From Larkinella knui (GTDB taxonomy: Bacteria > Bacteroidota > Bacteroidia > Cytophagales > Spirosomataceae): a stretch of DNA of 64,000 nucleotides. The translations under genes and the position numbers were made by a program. Positions 25,010-34,302 of the stretch are shown in pieces. Below the pieces are notes generated by a model. The model was not told the origin of the DNA, searched no databases, and saw nothing but the letters and a program-made list of their open reading frames with translations. The DNA lies in assembly GCF_003858645.1 (NCBI RefSeq), contig NZ_RQJP01000005.1, forward strand, positions 744,001 to 808,000. The letters run 5' to 3'. Every line of letters starts with the position of its first letter. Positions within the stretch are counted from its first letter, which is position 1.

Positions 25010-25077
25010 GTACCCACGGAGTTTAGTCCGTCAGATCCTGATAAGTGAAGATCTGACGGACTAAACTCCGTGGGTAC
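25010..25077. repeat. 28-bp perfect inverted repeat between GH9 and ileS stops
   Basis: Arms 25010-25037 and 25050-25077 pair perfectly over 28 bp, with a 12-nt loop. It fills the whole 70-nt gap between two convergent genes, the clearest case for a bidirectional terminator in the family. No U tract is present on either side. Confidence 0.9.
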
Positions 25078-25078
25078 G

Positions 25079-28000
25079 TTAGGCGACGGCCACTTTGACG
25101 CGCAGCAAAAACTCATCCATTTCGATCTCCGTAGCATTGCCGTTCAGATCGTTGACCAGCTCCAGCGACAGCGCCTGGACCTCCTGGCAGATGTACTCTT
25201 TGTGCGTCTCGATGGCACTGGTCAGGACGTCGGTCGGGTTGTTCTCCAGCTCGATCCGGATCTTATCGGTTACGTCGAAATTCTGGTCTTTCCGCAGGTT
25301 CTGGATGCGGTTGATGAAGTCGCGGGCGATGCCTTCCTGACGCAATGCGGGCGTAACCGTCACGTCCAGCGCAACCGTTAATCCGTTTTGACTCGCTACA
25401 ATCCAGCCCGGAACGTCCTCCGTCCGGATTTCAACGTCGGCCATCGTAATCTCACCAATGCCCAGTTGCATGCTTCCGGCGGCTTCCAGTCGGCGGATGT
25501 CCTCTTCGGTCATGGTGTTGATCGTCGTGGCCACGTCTTTCATCATCGGACCAAATTTAGGCCCCAGCGTTTTGAAATTCGGCTTGATTTTCTTCTTCAG
25601 AATACCGGATGCATCGTCGATAAAATCCACGGCTTTTACGTTCACCTCCGACTGAATAATTGGTGAAACGTGCTCGATTTGCCGCCGGGTCGTTTCGTTC
25701 AATACCGGAATCAGCACCTTCGTCAGCGGCTGACGCACCTTGATTTTATGCCCTTTCCGCAGCGAGTGAACCAGTGAACAAATATCCTGCCCCAGTTGCA
25801 TGGACGTTTCCAGGTCGCTGTCGATCAATGCGTTATCTACTTTTGGGAACTCTGTCAGGTGAACCGACAACTCGGTTTCTTTGATCAGGTTGCGATACAG
25901 CCAGTCGGCAAAGAACGGCGCAATCGGCGACATCAGTTTGGAAACCGTCGTCAGACATTCGTGCAGCGTTTCGTAAGCCGCCCGCGTATCCGGGCTCAAC
26001 GCCCCATCCGCCGTTTTAGGCGCATTCCAGAAACGCCGGCGCGAAAGCCGCACGTACCAGTTTGAAAGCTGGTCGTTCACAAAATCCTGAACCGCCCTAC
26101 CTGCTTTCGTCGGGTTATAATTCTCAAACTGCTGCTCCACTTCCAGCACCAGCGACTGCAATTTCGACAGAATCCAGCGGTCCAGTTCCGGGCGCTGGTC
26201 AACGGGAATCGTCCGTGCACCGTCGAAATCGAACTGGTCGAGGTTGGCATACAGGGCAAAGAACGAGTACGTATTGTAGAGCGTTCCGAAAAACCGGCGC
26301 TGCACCTCGGCAATCCCGTCGATGTTGAATTTCAGGTTGTCCCAGGGTTCGGCGTTGGTGATCATGTACCAGCGCGTGGCATCGGCTCCGTAAGTGGCCA
26401 GCGTTGTGAACGGATCGACGGCATTGCCGAGCCGCTTCGACATTTTGTTGCCGTTTTTGTCCAGCACCAAACCGGTCGAAACCACGTTTTTAAACGCGAC
26501 CGACGAGTCGGCTTTTTCGTCCAGCGTGCCGAGCATCCCGGAAATGGCGTGGAGCGTAAAGAACCAGCCACGCGTCTGATCGACGCCTTCGGAAATAAAA
26601 TCGGCGGGATACGCTTTTTCGAAAACGTCTTTATTTTCGAACGGATAATGCCACTGCGCATACGGCATCGCGCCGGAATCGAACCAAACGTCGATCAAAT
26701 CCGACTCGCGTTGCAACACTTTACCTGATTCGGAAACCAGGTAAAGCTCATCGACATAAGGCCGGTGCAGGTCATACTCACCCGACGCCAGTTTCTCCAG
26801 ATACGCTTCGTTTTTCGCTTTTTGTTCGTCTGACAACTGGCCTGAGGCTACGGCTTTTTCAACACCGGCTTTCAACTCGGCAACCGAACCGATGCAAATT
26901 TCGTCACCGTTTCCACGGCGGCCGGTTTCATTGCGCCAGATCGGCAGGGGTGTTCCCCAAAACCGGCTGCGGCTCAGGTTCCAGTCCACCAGATTTTCGA
27001 GCCAGTTACCAAACCGCCCGGTTCCGGTGCTTTCCGGATTCCAGTTGATGGTTTTGTTCAACGCAACCAGTTTGTCCTTGACGGCCGTCGTTTTGATAAA
27101 CCAGCTGTCGAGCGGGTAATACAACACCGGTTTGTCGGTCCGCCAGCAGTGCGGATAGGGGTGTTCGTATTTTTCAACGTGAAACGCCTTTCCTTCGCTC
27201 TTTAACTTGATGGCAATCAGCACGTCCGTCGGTTTGAACTCCGGCGCTTCCTGCTCTTCGTCGGAATAATATTGCTCTTTCACATACCGACCGCCAAACT
27301 CGCCGATTTCTTTCACAAAACGGCCCTGTTTATCCACAATCGGCACGTCCTTGCCGTTTTCGTCCTTCACCATGATGGGCGGAATGCCGTTTTGCTGGGC
27401 AACCCGGAAGTCATCGGCCCCGAACGTCGGTGAGGTATGGACGACGCCCGTACCGTCTTCGGTCGTGACGAAATCGCCCAGAATAACGCGGAAAGCGGGC
27501 GCTTCGGGCTGAACGTAGGGCAGCAGTTGCTCGTATTCAATACCGGCCAGTTCCGAGCCTTTAAACTCGTTCAGAATCGTCCAGGGAACCAGTTTTTTGT
27601 CCGAAGCCGTAAATCCCTCAAAGTCGCCCTCTTTTCCTTTTTCATTGAACCAGCGACCAACGAGGGCTTTGGCCAGCACCACGCTGACCGGCTCGTAGGT
27701 ATACGGATTGAACGTTTTCACCAGCACATAGTCGATGTCTTTCCCGACGGTCAGCGCCGAGTTGGCGGGCAGCGTCCAGGGCGTGGTTGTCCAGGCCAGG
27801 ATGTAAGGTTGTGAACCTTGCAGGTCTCCAAAGACCTGTAAGGTTTGATCCGACGGTTTGGTCTTGAACATCGCCACAATCGTGGTGTCTTTCACGTCTT
27901 TATACGTGCCGGGCATGTTCAGTTCATGCGACGACAGACCGGTTCCGGCTTTCGGCGAATAGGGCTGGATCGTATAGCCTTTATACAGCAAGTTCTTGTC

Positions 28001-28516
28001 ATACAGCCGTTTCAGCAACTGCCAGACCGATTCGATATATTCACTCTGGTAGGTTACATACGGGTTGTCGAGATCGACCCAGTAGCCCATTTTTTCGGTC
28101 AGGTCGTTCCAGAGATCCGTAAATTTCATGACGGCTTCCCGGCATTTCTGGTTGTAATCCTCGATGCTGATACCGCCTTCCGATTCGGGTTTGCCAATGT
28201 GGTCTTTAGTAATGCCCAGTTCTTTTTCCACCTGCAACTCGATGGGCAAACCGTGCGTATCCCAACCGCCTTTGCGCTTGACCTGAAAGCCCTGCAGGGT
28301 TTTATAGCGGCAAAAAATATCCTTGATGGCCCGGGCCATGACGTGGTGAATCCCCGGTTTGCCATTGGCCGACGGCGGGCCTTCGTAAAACGTAAACGTA
28401 GGCTTCCCTTCGCGCGTCTCGATGGACTGCTCAAAAACGCGATTGGCTTTCCAGAATGCTAAAATATCATCGCCAACCTGCGCGTAATTCAGGTTCTTAT
28501 ATTCTTTGTAACTCAC
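25079..28516 (-). CDS. ileS: Isoleucyl-tRNA synthetase
   Basis: 1145 residues from the GTG at 28516, whose protein begins SYKEYKNLNYAQ as in related enzymes. A second GTG at 28573 adds 19 residues without similarity. It is a class Ia enzyme with the HIGH motif variant GKPGIHHVMARA, CP1 editing domain (LAWTTTPWTLPANSALT), KMSKR loop (NKMSKRLGN) and C-terminal anticodon domains. It charges tRNA-Ile and edits Val. At about residues 224-235 the reading frame crosses a 14-bp hairpin (27814-27845) that adds residues such as TLQVFGDLQG before the editing domain. Related enzymes, from memory, have a shorter linker there. Confidence 0.97.
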   Translation of the reverse strand: MSYKEYKNLNYAQVGDDILAFWKANRVFEQSIETREGKPTFTFYEGPPSANGKPGIHHVMARAIKDIFCRYKTLQGFQVKRKGGWDTHGLPIELQVEKELGITKDHIGKPESEGGISIEDYNQKCREAVMKFTDLWNDLTEKMGYWVDLDNPYVTYQSEYIESVWQLLKRLYDKNLLYKGYTIQPYSPKAGTGLSSHELNMPGTYKDVKDTTIVAMFKTKPSDQTLQVFGDLQGSQPYILAWTTTPWTLPANSALTVGKDIDYVLVKTFNPYTYEPVSVVLAKALVGRWFNEKGKEGDFEGFTASDKKLVPWTILNEFKGSELAGIEYEQLLPYVQPEAPAFRVILGDFVTTEDGTGVVHTSPTFGADDFRVAQQNGIPPIMVKDENGKDVPIVDKQGRFVKEIGEFGGRYVKEQYYSDEEQEAPEFKPTDVLIAIKLKSEGKAFHVEKYEHPYPHCWRTDKPVLYYPLDSWFIKTTAVKDKLVALNKTINWNPESTGTGRFGNWLENLVDWNLSRSRFWGTPLPIWRNETGRRGNGDEICIGSVAELKAGVEKAVASGQLSDEQKAKNEAYLEKLASGEYDLHRPYVDELYLVSESGKVLQRESDLIDVWFDSGAMPYAQWHYPFENKDVFEKAYPADFISEGVDQTRGWFFTLHAISGMLGTLDEKADSSVAFKNVVSTGLVLDKNGNKMSKRLGNAVDPFTTLATYGADATRWYMITNAEPWDNLKFNIDGIAEVQRRFFGTLYNTYSFFALYANLDQFDFDGARTIPVDQRPELDRWILSKLQSLVLEVEQQFENYNPTKAGRAVQDFVNDQLSNWYVRLSRRRFWNAPKTADGALSPDTRAAYETLHECLTTVSKLMSPIAPFFADWLYRNLIKETELSVHLTEFPKVDNALIDSDLETSMQLGQDICSLVHSLRKGHKIKVRQPLTKVLIPVLNETTRRQIEHVSPIIQSEVNVKAVDFIDDASGILKKKIKPNFKTLGPKFGPMMKDVATTINTMTEEDIRRLEAAGSMQLGIGEITMADVEIRTEDVPGWIVASQNGLTVALDVTVTPALRQEGIARDFINRIQNLRKDQNFDVTDKIRIELENNPTDVLTSAIETHKEYICQEVQALSLELVNDLNGNATEIEMDEFLLRVKVAVA
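27814..27845. repeat. In-frame palindrome inside ileS
   Basis: Arms 27814-27827 and 27832-27845 pair over 14 bp with one mismatch and a 4-nt loop. It lies at the junction to the CP1 editing domain and keeps the reading frame. The sequence and design resemble the intergenic palindromes of this window rather than coding sequence of ileS. Confidence 0.7.
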
Positions 28517-28822
28517 GATATTACATGGATTTGGAATCGACCGCAAAGATACGGAAAATTGGGCGGAACGCACGGCTGTGCGGGAAAGGGCGCTGCTTCA
28601 GACTCATTTTTGTTCAGACAACCGGTGTTCAAATCGCACTTCCCGGCCGGGTTGAGGCCGGCAGATTGTATTATTTCTATATTTTTACGAAACTATTGGC
28701 ATTAACTTTGTTACTCATTAACCGGAAACCTGAGACGAGTCGTCTATTGTATTGGAAAATTGGTAACAATAAAATACCGGAATCTGATGCGGAATGAAAG
28801 GTTTTGACTAACAGGGTAGGGC
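28517..28822. other. 306-nt divergent intergenic region, ileS and sigma-like gene
   Basis: No gene is visible. The left half is GC-rich and must carry the ileS promoter on the minus strand. The right half is AT-rich, with TAACTTTG at 28703-28710 as a candidate -7 element for the sigma-like gene. Confidence 0.5.
28703..28710 (+). promoter_or_regulatory. Possible -7 element for the sigma-like gene
   Basis: TAACTTTG matches TAnnTTTG in an AT-rich setting. The ATG is at 28823, giving a leader of about 105 nt. The -33 box is not clear. Confidence 0.35.
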
Positions 28823-29275
28823 ATGAATGAATTGGAACGATCGGCCGGAAATGCAAGCCCGGCAAACCGCAGTGCTTCTGCTGATCAACGGGCCTTGTAT
28901 GACCGATTTAGTGCCATGGTGTATGGAATTATTTTACAGATACTACCGCAGGCTCATCTTGCTCAGGAAGCACTTCTGGATGTATTTACATCGCCCCAAT
29001 TGGCCACTTTTTCGAAACAATCCGGTAATCCGGCCCTCATACTCATTCGATTGGCCCGCGTAAAAGCGCTGGAATACAGGCAGAAGATCGGAGAGAAGGA
29101 TGCCGCGCAGGCCGAACCAATTTCGTTTTCCGGCAGTTGTTCACCAGAGTTTATTTTTGATTTGTCATTTCGTCAGGGCTATTCACTGGAAGTAATTTCT
29201 GAACAATCCGGTATTGCCAAACCGGAATTGGTAAAAGCCGTTCGGGAGTTTATGGAGGTGTTTCGCAGATCGTAA
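28823..29275 (+). CDS. Reduced ECF-sigma-like protein
   Basis: 150 residues. ALYDRFSAMVYGIILQILPQ to AQEALLDVFTSPQL resembles ECF region 2 (helices 2.1-2.3), and QGYSLEVISEQSGIAKPELVKAVR is a degenerate helix-turn-helix in the place of region 4. The linker is short and region 4 is weaker than in full ECF sigmas of 170-190 residues. The next gene, 13 nt on, is a membrane anti-sigma-like protein, which supports the assignment. The protein may be a poor promoter binder or a specialised regulator. No target promoter motif can be named. Confidence 0.55.
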   Translation: MNELERSAGNASPANRSASADQRALYDRFSAMVYGIILQILPQAHLAQEALLDVFTSPQLATFSKQSGNPALILIRLARVKALEYRQKIGEKDAAQAEPISFSGSCSPEFIFDLSFRQGYSLEVISEQSGIAKPELVKAVREFMEVFRRS

Positions 29276-29287
29276 TTTCGCAGAAAA

Positions 29288-29770
29288 TTGGAAATTCATA
29301 AGTACATAAACAGCGGAATTTTAGAGGCTTATCTGTTGGGGTTAGCTTCCGAGGAGGAGCAGCAGGAAGTTCAGCAGATGAAAGCGCTGTATCCGGAAGT
29401 TTCTTCGGCTTTGAACCAGCTTGAAGGGGTCATTGAAACGTATTGTTTAGAAAATTCAGTTCCGCCACCACCCGGCACCTGGGAATTGATCCAGGCCCGG
29501 ATTCCGGGTCAGGAAATCAAAAAACGGGAACAGGAAAATAACGATAAAAAAGAACCGGAGCCAAAAACCAATCAATCAGATTACGTTGAGGTTGAAGTAA
29601 GCGATTCGTTCATCCGGGTTCATAAATACTGGCGTGTCGCTTTTTTGGTGGTCTTTATTTTATCGAAAATTTTCCTGATCGCCGGGTTGTATTATTACTT
29701 CAAAGCCGATAGCCAGCAGCAGGAAATCGAGCGGCTCAAGACGGTGATTCAGCAGCAGACACCGCGCTGA
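29288..29770 (+). CDS. Anti-sigma-like single-span membrane protein, TTG start
   Basis: 160 residues from a TTG at 29288. The usual N-terminus of Bacteroidota anti-sigma factors (EIHKYINSGILEAYLLGLAS followed by an EEEQQEV acidic stretch) begins right there, and the first ATG is 30 residues later inside this domain. A helical anti-sigma domain (1-75), a Lys/Glu-rich linker, one membrane helix at about 116-138 and a short periplasmic tail ending in a coiled stretch (QQQEIERLKTVIQQQ). The large sensory domain of typical relatives is missing. The TTG start, 13 nt after the sigma-like stop, suggests translational coupling and low expression. Confidence 0.65.
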   Translation: MEIHKYINSGILEAYLLGLASEEEQQEVQQMKALYPEVSSALNQLEGVIETYCLENSVPPPPGTWELIQARIPGQEIKKREQENNDKKEPEPKTNQSDYVEVEVSDSFIRVHKYWRVAFLVVFILSKIFLIAGLYYYFKADSQQQEIERLKTVIQQQTPR

Positions 29771-29798
29771 TACCATTCTTCAGTTCCGGCCAAACCCG

Positions 29799-30851
29799 CT
29801 ACGGGTTTGGCCATTGCCCTTCTTTTATAGCGGCCAATTTCAGTTTGGCCGGATCAATTACCACGTATCTGATCTTCTTCCGGTGGTGCGTGTAGGTGAT
29901 ATGAACCAGCCCGTCGCGGGACTGGATCACGGCCGGATACGAAAATTCGCCACCAGGTTCATTTTCGAGTACCGCAGCCGCCTGCCAGTGTTCACCATCG
30001 GGCGACAAGGCAACATTGAGCGGTGAGCGCCCTTTTGGGGTGTGGTTATAAACCAGCAACTGCCGGCCATCGCGGAGCGTAACCGCATCCGTCCCGGAGT
30101 TTGGATTGGGCAATTCCGTTGCTTTCAGAGCCGTCCATTGCGTACCGCCATCGTCCGACCAGGCTTCCAGAATGCGGCCGTTTTTGCTCCGGCAAAGCAA
30201 CTGCAACCGCCCCTTGGGATGAAACAACACGCTGGGCTGAATGGCCCTGAACTCTTTGCCGTCGTTGAGCGCCGGGGTTTTCTGCCACGTTTTCCCACCG
30301 TCCATACTGCTTTCCATGTGGAGCCGCCAGCCGTTGTCTTCGCTGCTCGACGGGCAAAGTAATTTGCCGGATGCCAGCAAAACCGGTTTGTTTTTGATCG
30401 GGCCAACTATACCGTCGGGAAGCCGTGTGGGCTTCGACCAGGTCTTGCCGCCGTCGGCTGAGCTCATCTGCATGCCCCACCAGGTGGAAGGGCTCGGGCC
30501 TACTTTATAAAAAAGAAGCAACGGGCCTTTAGGCATCTGAAACAACACGGGATTCCAGGTCGGCTGACGCGCCCCTTCAGCCTGAATCCCATTGGCCAGT
30601 TCAACGGGGGCCGTCCAGCCCGAAGCCGTCCGGCGGCTGAACCAGATGCCAACGTCGGGATGCCGTTCGCGGGTTCCACCAAACCAGGCGGCCACAATTC
30701 CGTCCGGTGTTTCGGCCAGCGTGGAGGCATGGCAGGACGGAAACGGAGCCTGTTCGTAAATAAACTCGGATTTCACAATGCCATCAGTCGTTTGAGCCAT
30801 TAAAAAACCGGGCAGCAGACTGAACAGGAGAATTTTAAAAGATTTTTTCAT
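29799..30851 (-). CDS. Secreted BNR-repeat (sialidase-fold) protein
   Basis: 350 residues from the ATG at 30851. The longer frame from 30896 adds 15 residues before the signal peptide MKKSFKILLFSLLPGFLMA. Three Asp-box motifs (SSADGGKTW, SSMDGGKTW, SDDGGTQW) mark a six-bladed propeller of the BNR_2 type. The substrate pocket of true sialidases has an Arg triad and a FRIP motif. I see no FRIP motif. It is therefore safer to call it a glycoside hydrolase-like propeller of unknown specificity than a sialidase. It is monocistronic on the minus strand and divergent from the GNAT gene. Confidence 0.8.
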   Translation of the reverse strand: MKKSFKILLFSLLPGFLMAQTTDGIVKSEFIYEQAPFPSCHASTLAETPDGIVAAWFGGTRERHPDVGIWFSRRTASGWTAPVELANGIQAEGARQPTWNPVLFQMPKGPLLLFYKVGPSPSTWWGMQMSSADGGKTWSKPTRLPDGIVGPIKNKPVLLASGKLLCPSSSEDNGWRLHMESSMDGGKTWQKTPALNDGKEFRAIQPSVLFHPKGRLQLLCRSKNGRILEAWSDDGGTQWTALKATELPNPNSGTDAVTLRDGRQLLVYNHTPKGRSPLNVALSPDGEHWQAAAVLENEPGGEFSYPAVIQSRDGLVHITYTHHRKKIRYVVIDPAKLKLAAIKEGQWPNP

Positions 30852-31049
30852 CGAAGAATGGAAATGAAAGGATAACGGGTAGGAATACGGACTCAAAGGT
30901 ATGGGTTTCTCCTAGAATTGATCGCCGGGAAAGGGACAAACTTGACATAAAGGCCATAAAACCGTAGTATTGGTTACAGCCAGAAACACACCAGGCGCTC
31001 GCATTTTTGTCGGCCAGCCCTGTCCGTGCAATCGATACCGACTAAATTC

Positions 31050-31556
31050 ATGACGTATACATTTCGTAACGACCAACCCGATACCTTCTTGAACATCCTC
31101 CGCGAAGTGGGACAATGGCTTGTCGATCAGGGCCATATGATGTGGAAAGTAGATACCCTTACGGCTGATAACCTGTTCAATGCGTATACCCGCGACACGA
31201 GTTACGTGATGTATGTCGACCGGGGTGACGGAGAGAACGTGCCGGCTGCCACATTCACCCTGCAATGGAAAGACCCGCTTTACTTTGCGGATGTTCCCGA
31301 TCACACGGCGGGCTTTATTCACAAACTCGCCATTCGAAGGGCGTTTGCGGGTCAAAATCTGTTTCAGCCCCTGCTTGATTTCTGTCAGTTCGAATGTCTT
31401 CGGCGGGGTATTCGTGAAATCCAGCTGGAGACGGACGCTACCCGGCCGTCGCTCCTGCGGTTTTACGAACGGTACGGATTCCAGCCCACCTATCAGAAAA
31501 ATATTGCTGAGTTTGGGCAAACCTTTACCTGCCAGTATTACGTGCTGCGGTTTTAA
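31050..31556 (+). CDS. GNAT-family N-acetyltransferase
   Basis: 168 residues from the ATG at 31050. The frame can be extended to a GTG at 31026, but the ATG gives a normal length. The GNAT core is visible from FIHKLAIRRAFAGQNLFQPLLDF (motif A, acetyl-CoA pyrophosphate loop in the form R-x-x-x-G-Q-N-L) to LETDATRPSLLRFYERYGF (motif B). It likely acetylates a small-molecule or protein amine. The substrate is not predictable. Confidence 0.88.
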   Translation: MTYTFRNDQPDTFLNILREVGQWLVDQGHMMWKVDTLTADNLFNAYTRDTSYVMYVDRGDGENVPAATFTLQWKDPLYFADVPDHTAGFIHKLAIRRAFAGQNLFQPLLDFCQFECLRRGIREIQLETDATRPSLLRFYERYGFQPTYQKNIAEFGQTFTCQYYVLRF

Positions 31557-31737
31557 GCCGGTTTTGGGCGTGCGCTACTAAAAAAGATGCCGGGTTGACC
31601 AGCCTCTGTTCCCATTATTTTGTTACAGCTATATCGATTAAGTTTACCCGGCAGAACTGCCCGTCGGCGGATCGCTTCGGCGGTTTTCAACGACTGCGTC
31701 TCTGCCCTTTTCTTCGGCCTGATGGTCGCTTTTTAGC

Positions 31738-34302
31738 ATGGAAAAGTCCCCGAACAATGAGCCTAAACCCAGTAACCCGGCTGAACAGGCTACTCATACT
31801 ACACCCAAAAGCGGTGAACGTCCCGATCAGGGAACCGAAATGACGAACGACCACTACGACCCTGAGGGCAAACCGGATGCCGACAAACGCGCTTTTCCGG
31901 CTCCCGATACGGCAAATGCCAAGTATGAAAACCCGGTTTTGGCCCAACCGCCCGACGCCTTTACCGGACTCAAACTTGGCGCTCCGGCAACGGTAGCGGC
32001 CGGGGTGCAGGCCGTACTGAAATCCATGGCGTTTTCGTGGGGCGAAGCGGGCGTCGGTCGGGGTACGCACGCGTTGCTGAAGCTCAACCAGAAAGACGGT
32101 TTTGATTGTTCGTCCTGCGCCTGGCCCGATCCGGACGACCACCGGTCGGTGGCGGAATTCTGCGAAAACGGGGCGAAAGCAACGGCGTCCGATGCCGACT
32201 CCCGGCGGGCTGATCCGTCGTTTTTCGCTGCGCATAGTTTGGTCGACCTGTCGCACATGACCGACCGTGATCTGAACAACGCCGGCCGGTTGACGCACCC
32301 GATGGTGCTGCGTCCGGGAGCGACCCACTATACGCCGATTGCCTGGCCGGACGCTTTTCAGTTGGTCGCCGATGAACTCAACGCGCTGAAATCCCCCAAC
32401 GAAGCCATTTTTTACACATCGGGTAAAGTGCCCAATGAACCGGCTTTTCTGTATCAGCTTTTTGTCCGGCAGTTGGGCACCAATAACCTGCCCGACTGTT
32501 CGAATATGTGCCACGAAAGCAGCGGTTCGGCCCTCAGCCCCACTCTGGGCTTAGGGAAGGGGTCGGTGACGCTAAATGATATTCACGAAGCGGAAGTCAT
32601 CCTGATTATGGGGCAGAATCCGGGCACCAACCACCCGCGGATGCTCACGGCGTTGCAAATTGCCAAGCGCAACGGTGCCAAAATCATTGCCGTCAATCCG
32701 TTGCACGAAGCGGGCCTGAGTCACTTCAAAAATCCGCAGGATTTCATGAACCCGATCAAAGCGGTGGGAACCCTGCTTGGCCGCGGCACGCCCATTGCCG
32801 ACCTCCATCTCCAGGTTCGAATCAACGGCGATATGGCGGTGCTCCGTGGCATTATGAAGCATTTGCTCCGCGCGGAGGAACTGAATCCCGGTCAGGTTAT
32901 CGACCACGAATTCATCAAGACCTACACCGCCGACTACGATCAATTCCTGGCTACCCTCCGCGCGACCAGTTGGGAAGCGATCGAGCAGATGAGCGGCCTG
33001 TCGCGCGAACAACTGCTGGAAGCGGCCAATCTGATTGCGCCCAAACAGAAGATCATCACGTGCTGGGCGATGGGACTTACGCAGCAGAAAAATGGCGTGA
33101 TGAGCATTCAGGAGATTGTAAACCTGCACCTGATGAAAGGAGCCATTGGCAAGCCGGGTGCCGGCACGTGCCCGGTGCGCGGCCACTCGAATGTGCAGGG
33201 CGACCGGACGATGGGCATTTGGGAACGGCCCCACAAGGAGTTTTTGGATGCGCTGGCGCAGGAATACGGTTTTGAGCCGCCCCGCGAGCATGGCTATGAT
33301 ACCGTGGAAGCGATTAAAGCCATGTATGAGGGCAAAACCGGTGTATTTATGAGTTTGGGCGGTAATTTTCTGTCGGCTTCGCCCGATACGGAACTGGTGG
33401 CTCAGGGGCTTCGTAAACAGCGTCTTACAGTATTTGTCAGTACCAAACTCAACCGGGGGCACCTCGTTACCGGCCAGACATCGCTGATCTTGCCGTGTCT
33501 GACGCACGTCGACATCGACTGGCAACGGTCGGGGCACCAGTTTACTTCCTGCGAAAACTCGATGGGCGTGGTCAGTCAGAATAAGGGCGTATTAAAACCG
33601 CTGGAAGGAGAAATGCTGAGCGAAGTAGCCATCATTTCGGGCCTTGCGCTGTCGACACTGGGCGACCGCACGAAGGTTGACTGGGTAGGATACACAGAAA
33701 ACTACGACCGGATTCGGGATGCCATTGCCCGGGTGATTCCGGGTTTCGATAAATTCAACGAAAAGATTCGCCAGCCGGGTGGTTTTTACCTGCCCAATGG
33801 CCCGCGTGAACGGAATTTTACCACAGAAAACGGCAAAGCTAATTTTACCGCAACGGAGCTGGTACAACACGCCATCGAACCCGATCAACTGGTGCTGATG
33901 TCCATCCGCAGCCATGATCAGTTCAACACGACCATCTACGATTACAACGACCGCTACCGGGGTGTTTATGGCGAACGCAGGGTTATCTTCATGAATCCGC
34001 AGGATATGCAGGACCGCGGTATCCGGGAGCGGCAACTCGTAACCATCACCAGCCATTTTGAGGGGCAGCAACGGAGGTTGGAGCGGTTTGTCGCGATTCC
34101 CTACACCATTCCGAAGGGAAACACGGCGGCTTATTACCCGGAAGTCAATCCGTTGGTTCCCCTCACCAGCGTCGCCGACATCAGCAACACGCCAACCTCG
34201 AAATTCGTGGTGGTGACGGTCGACCCGCTGGCCGAACTGCTACCGGAAGGAAGTACCCAGGCGGTTGCCCTGACGGAGAAAAAGGAAGCGGTGCAACTGT
34301 AG
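31738..34302 (+). CDS. FdhF/YdeP-family molybdopterin oxidoreductase
   Basis: 854 residues. The first ~65 residues are polar and low-complexity (NNEPKPSNPAEQATHTTP), probably disordered and not a signal. The catalytic part has the family Cys motif GFDCSSCAWPDPDD with a further Cys in AEFCENGAKA, a DMSO-reductase-family core (EAIFYTSGKVPNEPAFLYQLFVR, CSNMCHESSG, EVILIMGQNPGTNHPRM, GKPGAGTCPVRGHSNVQGD) and the C-terminal beta barrel (LVLMSIRSHDQFNTT). YdeP-type members are formate-dehydrogenase-H-like proteins linked to acid or oxidative stress, with an unknown electron partner here. No small or electron-transfer subunit is adjacent. The gap of 250 nt to the next gene separates it from the ergothioneine operon. 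Confidence 0.92.
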   Translation: MEKSPNNEPKPSNPAEQATHTTPKSGERPDQGTEMTNDHYDPEGKPDADKRAFPAPDTANAKYENPVLAQPPDAFTGLKLGAPATVAAGVQAVLKSMAFSWGEAGVGRGTHALLKLNQKDGFDCSSCAWPDPDDHRSVAEFCENGAKATASDADSRRADPSFFAAHSLVDLSHMTDRDLNNAGRLTHPMVLRPGATHYTPIAWPDAFQLVADELNALKSPNEAIFYTSGKVPNEPAFLYQLFVRQLGTNNLPDCSNMCHESSGSALSPTLGLGKGSVTLNDIHEAEVILIMGQNPGTNHPRMLTALQIAKRNGAKIIAVNPLHEAGLSHFKNPQDFMNPIKAVGTLLGRGTPIADLHLQVRINGDMAVLRGIMKHLLRAEELNPGQVIDHEFIKTYTADYDQFLATLRATSWEAIEQMSGLSREQLLEAANLIAPKQKIITCWAMGLTQQKNGVMSIQEIVNLHLMKGAIGKPGAGTCPVRGHSNVQGDRTMGIWERPHKEFLDALAQEYGFEPPREHGYDTVEAIKAMYEGKTGVFMSLGGNFLSASPDTELVAQGLRKQRLTVFVSTKLNRGHLVTGQTSLILPCLTHVDIDWQRSGHQFTSCENSMGVVSQNKGVLKPLEGEMLSEVAIISGLALSTLGDRTKVDWVGYTENYDRIRDAIARVIPGFDKFNEKIRQPGGFYLPNGPRERNFTTENGKANFTATELVQHAIEPDQLVLMSIRSHDQFNTTIYDYNDRYRGVYGERRVIFMNPQDMQDRGIRERQLVTITSHFEGQQRRLERFVAIPYTIPKGNTAAYYPEVNPLVPLTSVADISNTPTSKFVVVTVDPLAELLPEGSTQAVALTEKKEAVQL

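Noticed and set aside
29799-30851. True exo-alpha-sialidase
   Set aside because: Asp boxes only show the propeller fold; I see no FRIP motif, so sialidase activity is not supported.
30912-31520. Minus-strand frame of 202 residues
   Set aside because: It is antisense to the GNAT gene, which has clear acetyltransferase motifs on the plus strand.
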